A stretch of 64,000 bases of DNA from positions 111,160 to 175,159 of the forward strand of contig NZ_FOVL01000007.1 in assembly GCF_900115145.1 (NCBI RefSeq), read 5' to 3'. This document shows positions 44,096 to 53,771 of the stretch, one piece after another (positions within the stretch are counted from its first letter, which is position 1; each line of letters begins with the position of its first letter). The notes below the pieces were generated by a model that saw only the letters and a program-made list of their open reading frames with translations, did no database searches and had not been told where the DNA came from. The translations under genes and the position numbers were made by a program. The stretch is from Salegentibacter flavus. GTDB taxonomy: Bacteria > Bacteroidota > Bacteroidia > Flavobacteriales > Flavobacteriaceae.

Positions 44096-47068
44096 ATGGC
44101 CTTTAACGAACTCAACAGCGTAGAGCACTACATCCTTCACAAATTAAGTGGAGAAAATCTTAATAATGGTGATGCTGCAGAACCGGAGCAGACTTACGGA
44201 AAATGGTGGGAATATAAGTCGGCGAATGAGTTGAAGAGGAACGTCAATGAGATTTTAAATGAAGAGGAGCTGAAAAAGGCCTTAATCAGACTCAACCCTG
44301 AAATAAAAGCGCGGCCAGAATTAGCTGATGAAGTTATCTACAAACTTAGAGCTGTACTTATTGCCGTAAATCAAACCGGACTGGTAAAAGCAAACGAGGA
44401 ATTTTTTAAGTGGTTAAGAGGTGACAAGACTATGCCCTTCGGTGAAAATAACAGGCATGTTCCTGTAAAGCTTATTGAATTTGATAAGGAGAAGCTTCGG
44501 GAAAATAAGTATCATATTACCAATCAGTACAGGGTTCACTTTCGGGAAACCAAAATTCCGGATATAGTGCTTTTTATTAATGGAATTCCTGTCGTAATTG
44601 GAGAAGCCAAAACTCCTATAAGACCTTCCATAAGCTGGCTGGATGGAGCTAATGAAATTCACAATATTTATGAAAATTCGGTTCCGCAGTTATTTGTGCC
44701 GAATATACTATCTTTCGCAACAGAAGGGAAAGAATTATACTATGGTGCTGTAAGAACTCCTCTTGAATTTTGGTCTCCCTGGCGTTTGGAAGATGATGAG
44801 GAAAATTTGGCAAAGCGTTTAGGCTTAGGAGAAATAGGGAAGGAGTTAACAGATTTAATGCATCCAGAAAAGTTATTGGATATTCTTCAAAATTTTTCTT
44901 TATTTTCTTCTGATAAAAAGAGTAGGAGAATAAAAATAATACCTCGATTTCAGCAGTATGAAGGAGCCAATAAAATTGTTGAAAGGGTAAAAGAGGGTAA
45001 GATAAAGAAAGGATTAATCTGGCATTTTCAAGGATCGGGTAAATCCTTGCTAATGATGTTTGCAGCTCAGAAATTAAGAAGAGCTCCGGAACTGAAAAGC
45101 CCTACGGTTTTAGTATTAGTAGACCGAACCGATCTGGACTCTCAGATTTCCGGTGATTTTAATGCAGCTGATATCCCAAATGTAGAGACCACTTCCAGTA
45201 TTCAGGAATTACAGAAATTATTGGAAAGAGATACCCGGAAGATAATTGTATCTATGATCTTCAAATTTCGGGATGCGAAACCCAATATGAATACGAGGGA
45301 AAATATTATTGTCCTGGTAGATGAAGCCCACCGGACTCAGGAAGGCGATTTGGGAATGCAAATGCGAGCAGCCTTGCCTAACGCATTTCTTTTTGGTCTA
45401 ACCGGAACTCCCGTTAATAAAGCAGAAAAAAATACTTTTTGGGCTTTCGGTGCCGAGGAAGATCAGGGAGGTTATTTATCCAGATATACATTTCAGGACT
45501 CTCTACGAGATGAAGCTACCAAACCCCTTCATTTTGAACCAAGGTTGGTAGATGTTCATGTGGACAAAGAAACTCTGGATAAAGCTTTTGAGGAATTTAG
45601 AGAGAGTGCCGCCTTAAGTGATGAAGAGGCAGATGCAATAAACAGACGCTCAGCTAAAATGGCTATTTTCCTTAAATCCCCGGAACGGATTTCAAAGATC
45701 GTTGGTGATATTACCCATCATTTCCGTGAAAAAGTAGAGCCGCATGGTTTTAAAGCCATGATAGTAACTCCAGACAGATATGCTTGTGTACAGTATAAAG
45801 AAGAATTAGATAAACACTTTCCGGAAGAAACAAGCGAGGTAGTAATCTCAACCTCGGCTAATGATCCGCAGGAATTCAAGCAGAAATGGGGAATAGATAA
45901 AAGCGAGCAGACACGGATAGTCGACAGATTTAAGGATTCTAAATCGGAGTTAAAATTCCTTATTGTAACAGCAAAACTTCTCACCGGTTTTGATGCGCCG
46001 GTGCTGCAGACTATGTACCTGGATAAATCTCTCAAGGATCATACCTTGTTACAGGCAATCTGTAGAACAAATAGGGTTTATCCCGGAAAGAATTATGGTA
46101 GAATTGTAGATTATTTTGGAGTTTTTGATGACACTGCAAAAGCTTTGGAATTTGATGAAAATACCATAAAGCAAATCATTTCTAATCTATCTGTACTGCG
46201 GGAAAAATTACCGGAGGCAATGGCTGCAACCTTAGCCCATTTTGAGGGAGTGGACCGAGATTTAGATGGTTTTGAAGGTCTGGAGGCAGCACAAAATGCC
46301 ATCAATACCGATGAAAAAAAGGATGAGTTCGCCAAGGATTATAAATATCTATCCAAGATATGGGAATCTCTTTCTCCCGACAGAATTTTGGACCTTTTTG
46401 TGAAAGACTATAAATGGCTAACCCAGGTATATGAATCAGTCCGACCAGCTTCAGATAACACAGGTAAGTTATTATGGTTTGCTTTAGGAGCCCAGACTAC
46501 TAAACTTATTCATGACAATGTTCATGTAGGCGATGTTCATAATTTGGAAGAGTATGTTCTGGATGCCGATGTGATAGAGGACATTTTCAATAACCCGGAT
46601 CCCAGAAACGCTAAACGTCTTGAGAAAATGCTGATAAAGCGTTTCAAGAAGCATGGGAATGATCCGAAGTTTAAGAAGTTGAGTGATCGTCTGGAAGAAT
46701 TGCGGGACAGGGCAGAGCAGGGGCTTATTACCTCCATAGAATTTGTGAAAGACCTTTGTAAAATAGCCAAAGAAACAGTCCAGGCAGAAAAAGAAATTGA
46801 GGAGATGATCCAGGAAAAAACACCTCAAGCTGCACTAACAGAATTGTTCCTTGAACTTAAAACCAACCAAACTCCGGCAGTGGTTTCAAGAATCGTTGAA
46901 GATATAGATTCCATTGTGAGAATTGTACGTTTTCCAGGGTGGCAGGGTTCAGCAGCCGGAGAAAGAGAAGTGCAACAGTCTCTTAGAAAATCACTGCTGA
47001 AATATAAACTACATAAAGACCAGGTGCTCTTTGATAGGGCGTATGGGTATATAAAGGAATATTATTAG
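44096..47068 (+). CDS. hsdR: Type I restriction enzyme endonuclease/translocase subunit HsdR
   Basis: A 990-residue restriction subunit. The N-terminal PD-(D/E)XK nuclease is seen in DIVLFINGIPVVIGEAKTP. The SF2 translocase has Walker A QGSGKSLLMMFAA and DEAH motif VLVDEAHRTQEGD, then GLTGTP (motif III) and LLTGFDAPVLQTMYLDK with QAICRTNRVYPGK (motifs V/VI). The C-terminus is helical. It begins 3 bp after the nucleotidyltransferase gene, so it may be expressed from the palindrome-controlled promoter, an unusual arrangement that would separate restriction from modification control. Confidence 0.95.
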   Translation: MAFNELNSVEHYILHKLSGENLNNGDAAEPEQTYGKWWEYKSANELKRNVNEILNEEELKKALIRLNPEIKARPELADEVIYKLRAVLIAVNQTGLVKANEEFFKWLRGDKTMPFGENNRHVPVKLIEFDKEKLRENKYHITNQYRVHFRETKIPDIVLFINGIPVVIGEAKTPIRPSISWLDGANEIHNIYENSVPQLFVPNILSFATEGKELYYGAVRTPLEFWSPWRLEDDEENLAKRLGLGEIGKELTDLMHPEKLLDILQNFSLFSSDKKSRRIKIIPRFQQYEGANKIVERVKEGKIKKGLIWHFQGSGKSLLMMFAAQKLRRAPELKSPTVLVLVDRTDLDSQISGDFNAADIPNVETTSSIQELQKLLERDTRKIIVSMIFKFRDAKPNMNTRENIIVLVDEAHRTQEGDLGMQMRAALPNAFLFGLTGTPVNKAEKNTFWAFGAEEDQGGYLSRYTFQDSLRDEATKPLHFEPRLVDVHVDKETLDKAFEEFRESAALSDEEADAINRRSAKMAIFLKSPERISKIVGDITHHFREKVEPHGFKAMIVTPDRYACVQYKEELDKHFPEETSEVVISTSANDPQEFKQKWGIDKSEQTRIVDRFKDSKSELKFLIVTAKLLTGFDAPVLQTMYLDKSLKDHTLLQAICRTNRVYPGKNYGRIVDYFGVFDDTAKALEFDENTIKQIISNLSVLREKLPEAMAATLAHFEGVDRDLDGFEGLEAAQNAINTDEKKDEFAKDYKYLSKIWESLSPDRILDLFVKDYKWLTQVYESVRPASDNTGKLLWFALGAQTTKLIHDNVHVGDVHNLEEYVLDADVIEDIFNNPDPRNAKRLEKMLIKRFKKHGNDPKFKKLSDRLEELRDRAEQGLITSIEFVKDLCKIAKETVQAEKEIEEMIQEKTPQAALTELFLELKTNQTPAVVSRIVEDIDSIVRIVRFPGWQGSAAGEREVQQSLRKSLLKYKLHKDQVLFDRAYGYIKEYY

Positions 47069-47146
47069 AATGGGGAGATGATGAACCTTTTATTTTTCTT
47101 GCTCTTATACTTTCTTCAAATTTATTTTATAATTGCCCTATCATTT

Positions 47147-47827
47147 TCAAAACGGCTTCCCATAGTTTTTATTCCTACCAGTATTCAAGTTGTCCCCATT
47201 TTGGCCTGGTTGCTTAGACCTTTGATCATGTTTTATTTCATCAGCTTTTAGCATCCAATTTTGCGCACAGGCCTGCCAGTTTGTGATCGGATTTTTACCA
47301 TTTAATTTCCAACCTATAGATTCGTAAAAATTATAAAACTTTTTAGCCTCCAGAGCACCTCTATTTTCTTTTTTGAAATATTCAATAACTACTTGTTCAT
47401 TTTTTGGACCTGATTGTTTATAAGAGTTTATTATATGTTTACTATTATCTTTATTAAAAGAGACCATTTTTTGAACAGAAACCTGTTCAGAAACTGAATG
47501 AGTCTTGTTCATTTTTTGAACAGAGCACACATCAAATCTGAACATCTCGACGAGTGAACCGATTTGCGGATTATTGGAAGGATGGTATTGCAGGTACCCC
47601 CGGTTTTTTAGATCCTTTAGTAATTTATGATAAGTAGTCCTGGAACGTATTTTGGCCAGAGCCATCACCCGTTTACTATTAACCATGATCGTTTTCGGAA
47701 AGCGTTTTTGATTCCATACTTCAAAAAAGGCCAGATATAAACTGCGGTGTGAGGACGATATTTTGTCGTCATCAGAGAATTTTCGCAGTGCTGCGTTGAG
47801 ATGGCGTATGTAGTTGACCTCCCTCAC
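47147..47827 (-). CDS. Winged-helix protein of the mobilisation module
   Basis: A 226-residue protein with a probable winged helix at residues ~45-90 (RVMALAKIRSRTTYHKLLKDLKNRGYLQYHP), like RepA/DnaD-type replication or transcription proteins of mobile elements. A low-complexity middle follows and an asparagine/lysine-rich tail (TGRNKNYGK). The start appears to be GTG at 47827. It lies downstream of the two mobilisation genes on the same strand, separated by 125 bp. Replication initiation or regulation of the element is inference. Confidence 0.6.
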   Translation of the reverse strand: MREVNYIRHLNAALRKFSDDDKISSSHRSLYLAFFEVWNQKRFPKTIMVNSKRVMALAKIRSRTTYHKLLKDLKNRGYLQYHPSNNPQIGSLVEMFRFDVCSVQKMNKTHSVSEQVSVQKMVSFNKDNSKHIINSYKQSGPKNEQVVIEYFKKENRGALEAKKFYNFYESIGWKLNGKNPITNWQACAQNWMLKADEIKHDQRSKQPGQNGDNLNTGRNKNYGKPF

Positions 47828-47952
47828 TTTTCTGGATTTTCAGATTGGTACATCCCTTTGGTTTTCCTGGATATTCTTTGATAATTCAATTCCGAATCTT
47901 GCTCCGAAAAAATATAAGATAAAATAGATGTTTAAAGGCATAACGGATGATT

Positions 47953-48978
47953 TTAATAACTGATAGAACTTGCTTTAATTCCGGTTTCGATGATTTTCTT
48001 TAGTTGTTTGTAAGCGAACCCCACTTTATTCTGGGGCAGGTGTAATACAGGCAGTTGCAGTCCGGTTTGTCGAATCATTTTAAAAGCAATCTTTTTCTCG
48101 CTTATCCCCAGGTTTCTTAAGGACAGAAAATATTGTTTTGGATCCTTACTCAACGTCTTTCTGGCGGTATAGCTTTCCACATAATTTCTGTTATACTGAA
48201 ACATCTTGTCAAAAGCTTTTTCAGAATTCTGAAAAAACCGATCCCGCTCAAACCCCCGCTTTACGATTTTGCCATGCATCTTCACTTCAGAAGCTTTGTA
48301 TTTGCTGCCTGGGGAAAGGCTGTAAGTATTTGAAGCATCTTTCCTGCTTACAATGATATGGATATGGCTTTGCAGGCCCTCTTTTTTCATTCCCGGTTCC
48401 ACCACCTTTCCTCGAATTTTATAGGGAGCATCTCGGACCAGTTTTTGAATATCATTTTTAAGTTGCCGGGTATTTCCGGATATGTCACCACGTTCTACCT
48501 TACTAAGTTCATTTTTCAATTTGGCAATCTGCTTACTGTAGGGGTTATTTTCCCGAATAGCAACATCATAACTTTTATAGGCTCGCTCTTGTTCAATTTT
48601 GGCGTAATATTTAATGTCATCAACATTGATGGGCCTCCCTTGAATCTCTCGGTTAAAGGAATTGGCATACTCCTTCATAGCATTACGGACAAAAGCCCGG
48701 AGTTTTTCAGGATTATTATGAATATGTTTTAATTCGTACTGGCTGGGGTTTATGGTAATAGAATAATATTTGGGTTCTTTGAGTTTTAACTTTGCTGTAT
48801 TCCCATCGATCTCTTTAATTACCTCATACGGGCGTATTTTATCCTCATATTGATTAAAAAAATATTCCTTTTCCGACGGGCTTTTTCCCTGATTTTCTTT
48901 TTCCAGATATGTCACAAAATCCCCTGCGCTTTGTGAAAAAGCGCCACCTAATTTTTGAGGAGAGATGGTGATATACAT
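47953..48978 (-). CDS. DUF5712-like mobilisation protein (relaxase candidate)
   Basis: A 341-residue protein resembling DUF5712/MobB mobilisation proteins of Bacteroidota. The N-terminus (ISPQKLGGAFSQSAGDFVTYLE) and the histidine motif GLQSHIHIIVSRKD fit a relaxase-like HxH metal site. A helical, basic C-terminus follows. Its ATG abuts the stop of the BfmA/BtgA-like gene. An oriT-like structure lies upstream of that gene. The relaxase assignment rests on motif and neighbourhood; the catalytic tyrosine is not obvious by eye. Confidence 0.75.
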   Translation of the reverse strand: MYITISPQKLGGAFSQSAGDFVTYLEKENQGKSPSEKEYFFNQYEDKIRPYEVIKEIDGNTAKLKLKEPKYYSITINPSQYELKHIHNNPEKLRAFVRNAMKEYANSFNREIQGRPINVDDIKYYAKIEQERAYKSYDVAIRENNPYSKQIAKLKNELSKVERGDISGNTRQLKNDIQKLVRDAPYKIRGKVVEPGMKKEGLQSHIHIIVSRKDASNTYSLSPGSKYKASEVKMHGKIVKRGFERDRFFQNSEKAFDKMFQYNRNYVESYTARKTLSKDPKQYFLSLRNLGISEKKIAFKMIRQTGLQLPVLHLPQNKVGFAYKQLKKIIETGIKASSISY

Positions 48979-49503
48979 TTAGGTCTTATGTTTTATGGCT
49001 ATTTTAATTCGTTCTAACTCTGACCGAGGGATATTTAACTTTAGATAATCCGCCCCAAAGGTGTTACCCTTTATTTCCACATGTTGTAGCAGGTACTCCA
49101 GATCTTTATTTGTTGCTTCTACTAAATCCTGAAGTCGAGTGATTTCTAATTTCAATTGTTCCAGGCTTTTTTCTTTGGAGGTGGAAATTTTTTCCTTTTT
49201 GCCAACTTCCACTTTTGGAACCGAACGCCCTTCCATAAGTAACTCCAGCATTAACAAACCTGGTTTGGTCTGGGTCTTTTCAATATTTTTAAGGATTGCT
49301 ATAACCGCATCGATCCGTTTTTTAATAAGCTGTTCCAGGCTTACTTTTGAAGGCACTAAGGTTTCAAAAGGGGAGAGGTTATTTTTCTCAAAAAAGTCCA
49401 GAATCAGGTCTAAAGTTTCGGACTGGTTGCTATTGTTCTTTTTCGAAAACTCCCGGAACCTCTTTGCCGTATTTGCTTTTAATTGCAGCCTTGATTTTGA
49501 CAT
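48979..49503 (-). CDS. BfmA/BtgA-family mobilisation protein
   Basis: A 174-residue mobilisation accessory protein. The N-terminus (LKANTAKRFREFSKKNNSNQSETLDLILDFFEKN) looks like a ribbon-helix-helix DNA-binding segment, as in BfmA/BtgA. The middle and C-terminus form a coiled coil (EKSLEQLKLEITRLQDLVEATNKDLEYLLQ). It stands first in the mobilisation operon, directly upstream of the DUF5712-like gene with no gap, and next to candidate oriT hairpins. It probably binds oriT and recruits the relaxase. Confidence 0.82.
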   Translation of the reverse strand: MSKSRLQLKANTAKRFREFSKKNNSNQSETLDLILDFFEKNNLSPFETLVPSKVSLEQLIKKRIDAVIAILKNIEKTQTKPGLLMLELLMEGRSVPKVEVGKKEKISTSKEKSLEQLKLEITRLQDLVEATNKDLEYLLQHVEIKGNTFGADYLKLNIPRSELERIKIAIKHKT

Positions 49504-49644
49504 AATGGATACTATTTTAATACTTGCTGGCTATAGCCATCATTGATTTTACAGAGCCTTCCAGTGGGGTATATCCACTAGGATGGATATATTTCTAGTT
49601 TTAATAATTAATAAGCCCAATAAAATCAACGTTTTACGAATGAA

Positions 49645-49709
49645 GAAATCGAATAACACCGTGAAACGTGTTACCCTCTTGCTATTCGATTTCGTCCCGC
49701 AGGCGGGAC
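49645..49709. other. Candidate origin of transfer (oriT) structure
   Basis: An 11-bp perfect inverted repeat (49645-49655 with 49683-49693) encloses a smaller hairpin (TAACAC/GTGTTA, 49654-49659 and 49668-49673). It is followed at once by a 7-bp GC-rich hairpin GTCCCGC-AG-GCGGGAC (49694-49709). It lies ~140 bp upstream of the first mobilisation gene, the usual position of oriT. No nick site can be assigned. Confidence 0.5.
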
Positions 49710-50434
49710 AAAATTTTCATACATTTTGGTTTGCACCAACTGCATTTCTTTAAGGGAATTAAAAAAATCCCTTTAAAATTTTAAATGGGTGTAATTATTC
49801 AGCGAAAGTCAAATCAGTGGGATCTCTATTTTAAGAATCGACAGAAGATCACCACTTAAAGTTACTAATTATAACAATTCAAATAAAATTTATTATTCAA
49901 TTAATTTGATATCTATTAGCCTGATTTGGTATAAAAACCCTCACTTTTTTAAAAATGAAAAAAATTCGACGGCAGATTTTTAATTTTAGATGCCAAGAAC
50001 CCGTTAAAAATTCCCATCGTTAACCTAAAAAATCCGACCCAAATTTGTACTACCTAACTCATTCATTGAACTTGTTTTAAAATGATTTACTTATTATATC
50101 CAGAGCATTTTCCTTTTTTTGTTTTTTAACCCCAGACTCGTTTTAACTTTTTAGGTTTTGGATTGATTCTACCTATTCCTTGCTGATTTACTTCCTATAG
50201 AGCCGTCACATTACCTTTTTTGATGCTTTTATTTTACAACATCCTGGCTTGGTAAAGCGTATAAAAAGAGAAGGCAGAGCCAGAACGGCTTTATGCCGCT
50301 GTCCAAGAAAGGATGTTGTTCTTTCGCGTCTTAAAAGGGGAGGGCTGTGAGGATGAAGCTTAAATAGGATTAGGAAAAACCACTATTTTCTTCGAAAAGA
50401 TAAGCTTCGATTTGAAATTCAATCAGACGGACTT

Positions 50435-50515
50435 CATTGAAAAAATTTCGAGCGGGAGTGAAGCGATCCGATTTTTCATCGGGTTAGCGGAATGGAAGTC
50501 GAAATTTTTTCGATG
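50435..50515. repeat. Long inverted repeat with an internal hairpin
   Basis: Arms 50435-50451 and 50499-50515 pair over 17 positions with one T-G pair. The 47-bp interior holds a CCGAT/ATCGG hairpin. It could be a cruciform, a structured RNA or a replication/transfer site of the element. It is too AT-rich in the arms to be a normal terminator. Confidence 0.55.
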
Positions 50516-50869
50516 GTGTCCAAGACCTTTTTAGAGAAGCGCTTTTCCCGAAATGAAGCTTTTGCGTAATGTAGTGGGAATGGGCTGAACGGGTTTTTAT
50601 AAAATATTGCTCGTAAAAACCACCATCATAGTGTGTCGTTAGGATTTTTAATTTCAAGATATGTCGGTAAAACAACAAGGAATTAGATTAATCTAGAAGT
50701 GTCGATACCATATGTACATCACTCAGAAACAATTGGCTGATTTGGCAGTGGAAGTTATCGGAATTAATATGCTCTTCAGATTGATTTCCTAGCTAATTTC
50801 AGTAGGGATAGATAAAAGGAGTAGGCCTCATACCAACAGTGATGCTACTCAATATTTTCGGAATATGGA

Positions 50870-51607
50870 TTATTTTATAGTTTCTATAAGCCTCTTAAAA
50901 TTTTTATTTAGATAGATAAACATTTCATTCGGAGCAAAATCTTTTAAACTAGCAAGTTCGGATACCATTTCTTGAAATAAAATGGAATGATATTTCTGAT
51001 TCGGGGATAATGTAAAGGGGGCATCAGATTCTAGCAATATACGATCCACAGGTAGCTTTTGAAGGATTTTTCTGCCATTCTGTGAGTTTAGCATTCGCTT
51101 ATTAACAGAAAAGTAATAGCCATAGTTAAGGGCAGTGTCTAATAATTTTAATGGTCCCGAATACCAATGGAGAATTATCTTTCCTGGAAAATTAGGCCCG
51201 ATAATTTGAAGTACTTCTTTTTCAGCCTTGCGGCTGTGAATCGTGATAATTTTATCCCCGGAAGTTCTACAAGATTCAATTATCTTCTTAAAAACAACTA
51301 GTTGCTTATGAAAATCGGCAGTGGTTTTTTGATAATTATCCAAACCAACCTCACCAATATAACGTGTTTGAGGAAGGAGGTCAAGATATTTCGGTAATTC
51401 CTGGTACCGTTCTGCAACCAGTTCAGGATGGAATCCCAATGCAGCCCGGAGATATTTAGTGTCCAGACTGAGACGTTTGGAATAGAAAAATACGCTCGGA
51501 CTGTTGGTCACAGCAATAGTATAGCATTTATTACTCTCGATTTGCTGAACTACAGCCTCAGGATCTTTCATAAGGTCCAGGTGAAAATGCGTATCGTGGA
51601 AATGCAT
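50870..51607 (-). CDS. qatD: QatD, TatD-family nuclease of the Qat anti-phage system
   Basis: A 245-residue TatD-type metal-dependent nuclease. Key motifs are HDTHFHLDL (residues 4-12), GEVGLD, TIHSRKAEKEV, ILHWYSGP and LESDAPF. All are consistent with an intact metal site. It is the last gene of a four-gene minus-strand operon whose order (KAP ATPase, unknown, QueC-like, TatD-like) is exactly that of QatABCD. It starts 2 bp after qatC. In the family it is needed for defence, but the molecular target is not known to me. Confidence 0.92.
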   Translation of the reverse strand: MHFHDTHFHLDLMKDPEAVVQQIESNKCYTIAVTNSPSVFFYSKRLSLDTKYLRAALGFHPELVAERYQELPKYLDLLPQTRYIGEVGLDNYQKTTADFHKQLVVFKKIIESCRTSGDKIITIHSRKAEKEVLQIIGPNFPGKIILHWYSGPLKLLDTALNYGYYFSVNKRMLNSQNGRKILQKLPVDRILLESDAPFTLSPNQKYHSILFQEMVSELASLKDFAPNEMFIYLNKNFKRLIETIK

Positions 51608-51609
51608 AA

Positions 51610-52941
51610 TTATGGATATAGAAAATCTGCTACCTCTTCCATGCCTCTTTTATATATACCGACATAATCTGATAATTCGTACTTCCCCGGAAATGAAAGG
51701 GGGCCGGAGTTCATAATTTCAAAGGTAAGAGATTTCTCAGAGATACTTTTTATTCGTTCCAATGCTAGTTGAAAAGCCCGTAGATCTTCACCGGACTGGG
51801 ATTTTAAAGAAGTGGGATTACTAATAATATTATGAACATATACAGTACCCTTTAAACTTGCTTTTTTTTCAGCAGCCTGTCTTATGATGCAAGGCACGCA
51901 ATACCCACAGTGAACCCCTGATTTTCCTCCCTTTCTCCATCTGTTTTGATCTGGATGAGAACAGGAAAGCGTATCCTTGTTTAATTCTCGCAATAGTTCC
52001 AGATTTTTAGAGTTTAGCGCCATTTCCCCTTTAGTAGCAGTTTGATAGGGATTATATAAGTTATTCTTAATTCCCAAGTGACCGAAGATACTTTGAAGTT
52101 CATAGATATAGTAAGGATGAGTAGTGCGGGTGCTATGACTACTTAGCCGTGTACCTGTTAGAGGGACATTTAATGATATCAGTCCGTTTTCCGGGATAAT
52201 AAAATCTATTTTTTCGTCCAGGCTGTTGGCAATGGTCAGACCTAGGGCAACGAAAAGAAATGAGCGCATTCTACTGCTAATATCTGCAGAAGGCGCATTT
52301 TTCTTAACCGGTTGAACCCAGAATCGAAATGTCTCAAACGCTTCATCCCCATATTTTTTTCTTAAAGCTCCAAACAATGTTTGCTGGGCTGTTCCTTCAG
52401 AACCTCGTTTATGATGACTTACAAAAGCCATACGATTTCCCTGCTCAAGATAATCGATAGCCCCTATAAAAGAATCCATTCCTCCGGAAAAAAGCGCTAC
52501 TTTATCGATTTTTGAGGCCTGTTTTTCTTCTGGAATTTTTAATTGCTTTTCTTCTTTTATTAATTCTCTAAAATGCAAGATCCACCTATCCCCACTAAGA
52601 AAAGATAAGGTATTTTCAAGTTCTTCCTTGATTTCCTGCCAAAGTTCAGGTTTTGCAACTGGTACATAGATTTCAAAATAACGACTCCATCCCTGGAAAC
52701 CAAAAGCCTTTCTGGAATATACCTGATCTATAACATATAGACCGATAGCAAAGTGAAGCAGATCATATGTTTCTTCCGACGGAGTGATAGCGCGCTTTTT
52801 TAAGATTTCAAATACATTGGTTGTCACCAAGGTATCTGATAATCCCCGATCACTGGTATAGATAGTTAAAACATCCTTGCCTTGATTCAAAATGAAATTA
52901 TCCTGTCTATGTTGCTTAAAAATTACTTTTATTCTTTTCAT
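51610..52941 (-). CDS. qatC: QatC, QueC-like ATPase of the Qat system
   Basis: A 443-residue QueC-like PP-loop ATPase. The pyrophosphatase loop LFSGGMDSFIGAIDYL is at ~residues 151-166. A cysteine cluster SGVHCGYCVPCIIRQ (~348-362) resembles the zinc site of QueC, which converts carboxy-deazaguanine to preQ0. An N-terminal ~140-residue extension is typical for QatC. The start overlaps qatB by 4 bp. A role in deazapurine-like modification of nucleic acid or protein is suggested by homology only. Confidence 0.93.
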   Translation of the reverse strand: MKRIKVIFKQHRQDNFILNQGKDVLTIYTSDRGLSDTLVTTNVFEILKKRAITPSEETYDLLHFAIGLYVIDQVYSRKAFGFQGWSRYFEIYVPVAKPELWQEIKEELENTLSFLSGDRWILHFRELIKEEKQLKIPEEKQASKIDKVALFSGGMDSFIGAIDYLEQGNRMAFVSHHKRGSEGTAQQTLFGALRKKYGDEAFETFRFWVQPVKKNAPSADISSRMRSFLFVALGLTIANSLDEKIDFIIPENGLISLNVPLTGTRLSSHSTRTTHPYYIYELQSIFGHLGIKNNLYNPYQTATKGEMALNSKNLELLRELNKDTLSCSHPDQNRWRKGGKSGVHCGYCVPCIIRQAAEKKASLKGTVYVHNIISNPTSLKSQSGEDLRAFQLALERIKSISEKSLTFEIMNSGPLSFPGKYELSDYVGIYKRGMEEVADFLYP

Positions 52942-53768
52942 TCTTCTAAGGTTGTGTAAGCCAGTTCAAAAATTTCTAAGACCAGATCTCGACCGGATTC
53001 TTGTGCTAGATCAAAATCTTTGAGATTAGCCTTCTCTATTCCCACTTTTACTTCCTGTCTTATTAGATCTTTCATTTGGTGCTCTAACTCAATAGCTTTA
53101 TTTTCTGAAAGCTTATTTTTTTCCAGGGCCATACCAGCTTCATATACCCATTTTTTGAATATGTAGGCACTTACATATTCTATCACTACCTCTTTAATAA
53201 GAGCTTCATCCAGGGTGTCTAAAGTAGCCAGATCCTGGCCATCTTCCTCCAGTCGCCCATAGAGTTTTTCGGTGGCTATTAATACCGCCGCCCGAGCAAT
53301 CGCTTCATCATTTGTAGAACCTACCGGTGCAATTTTATCTGCAATAATAGCTAGTACTTCTTCACTGGACTTGCCAATTTGACTTGTCAGTCCTAATTGA
53401 GAGAGTGTTTCTGATAATCCCTGGGACCCTAGATTATTTAAAAAACTAATGTATCCTCTTCCGGTTCTTATCCCTGCTGCCGAGGAAGTAGTTGCCTTTT
53501 TTACGCCTCCTGTTTTACGAATATAACTGCGTATAGCTGTTTTAAAAGTAGGCTTCGATGGCTTGCTTACATATTTTGTAAAGTTTGATTTTACGGCTTG
53601 AAAGTCAGCCGTGGATTCATAAGTTGGCCGATCTTGAGCCTCTTCTTCATTCTTATCATCCTGTGGGTCCTGCTGTTCGTCTTCTTCTGGAGGTGATGCC
53701 GGTGGAGTCCAATCAGGTAAAAGCGGGGAGGATCCGGGGATTCCGGAACCCGATTTAGATGTTCCCAT
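52938..53768 (-). CDS. qatB: QatB, unknown-function protein of the Qat system
   Basis: A 276-residue protein with a low-complexity, Pro/Asp/Glu-rich start (SGIPGSSPLLPDWTPPASPP) followed by a helical domain (ATTSSAAGIRTGRGYISFLNNLG). I recognise no catalytic motif. The position between QatA and QatC, with 3-bp and 4-bp junctions, identifies it as QatB. It may be the substrate or scaffold of the QueC-like enzyme, a speculation based on operon content. Confidence 0.85.
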   Translation of the reverse strand: MGTSKSGSGIPGSSPLLPDWTPPASPPEEDEQQDPQDDKNEEEAQDRPTYESTADFQAVKSNFTKYVSKPSKPTFKTAIRSYIRKTGGVKKATTSSAAGIRTGRGYISFLNNLGSQGLSETLSQLGLTSQIGKSSEEVLAIIADKIAPVGSTNDEAIARAAVLIATEKLYGRLEEDGQDLATLDTLDEALIKEVVIEYVSAYIFKKWVYEAGMALEKNKLSENKAIELEHQMKDLIRQEVKVGIEKANLKDFDLAQESGRDLVLEIFELAYTTLEE

Positions 53769-53771
53769 AAT

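Larger units (their letters stand above)
49504..50869. other. Long non-coding region between mobilisation genes and the Qat operon
   Basis: About 1.37 kb without a credible gene. Short frames here (for example 50484-50678, minus) lie over structured DNA and look accidental. It contains a hairpin (ATATCCA/TGGATAT, 49571-49590), the oriT-like structure at 49645-49709, a CGGC/GCCG hairpin near 50289, and the large inverted repeat at 50435-50515. It probably carries transfer or maintenance functions of the element. The Qat operon ends at its right edge. Confidence 0.6.

Noticed and set aside
50484..50678. A 64-residue minus-strand frame
   Set aside because: It lies on the inverted repeat and adjacent AT-rich DNA, with no domain or good start context.
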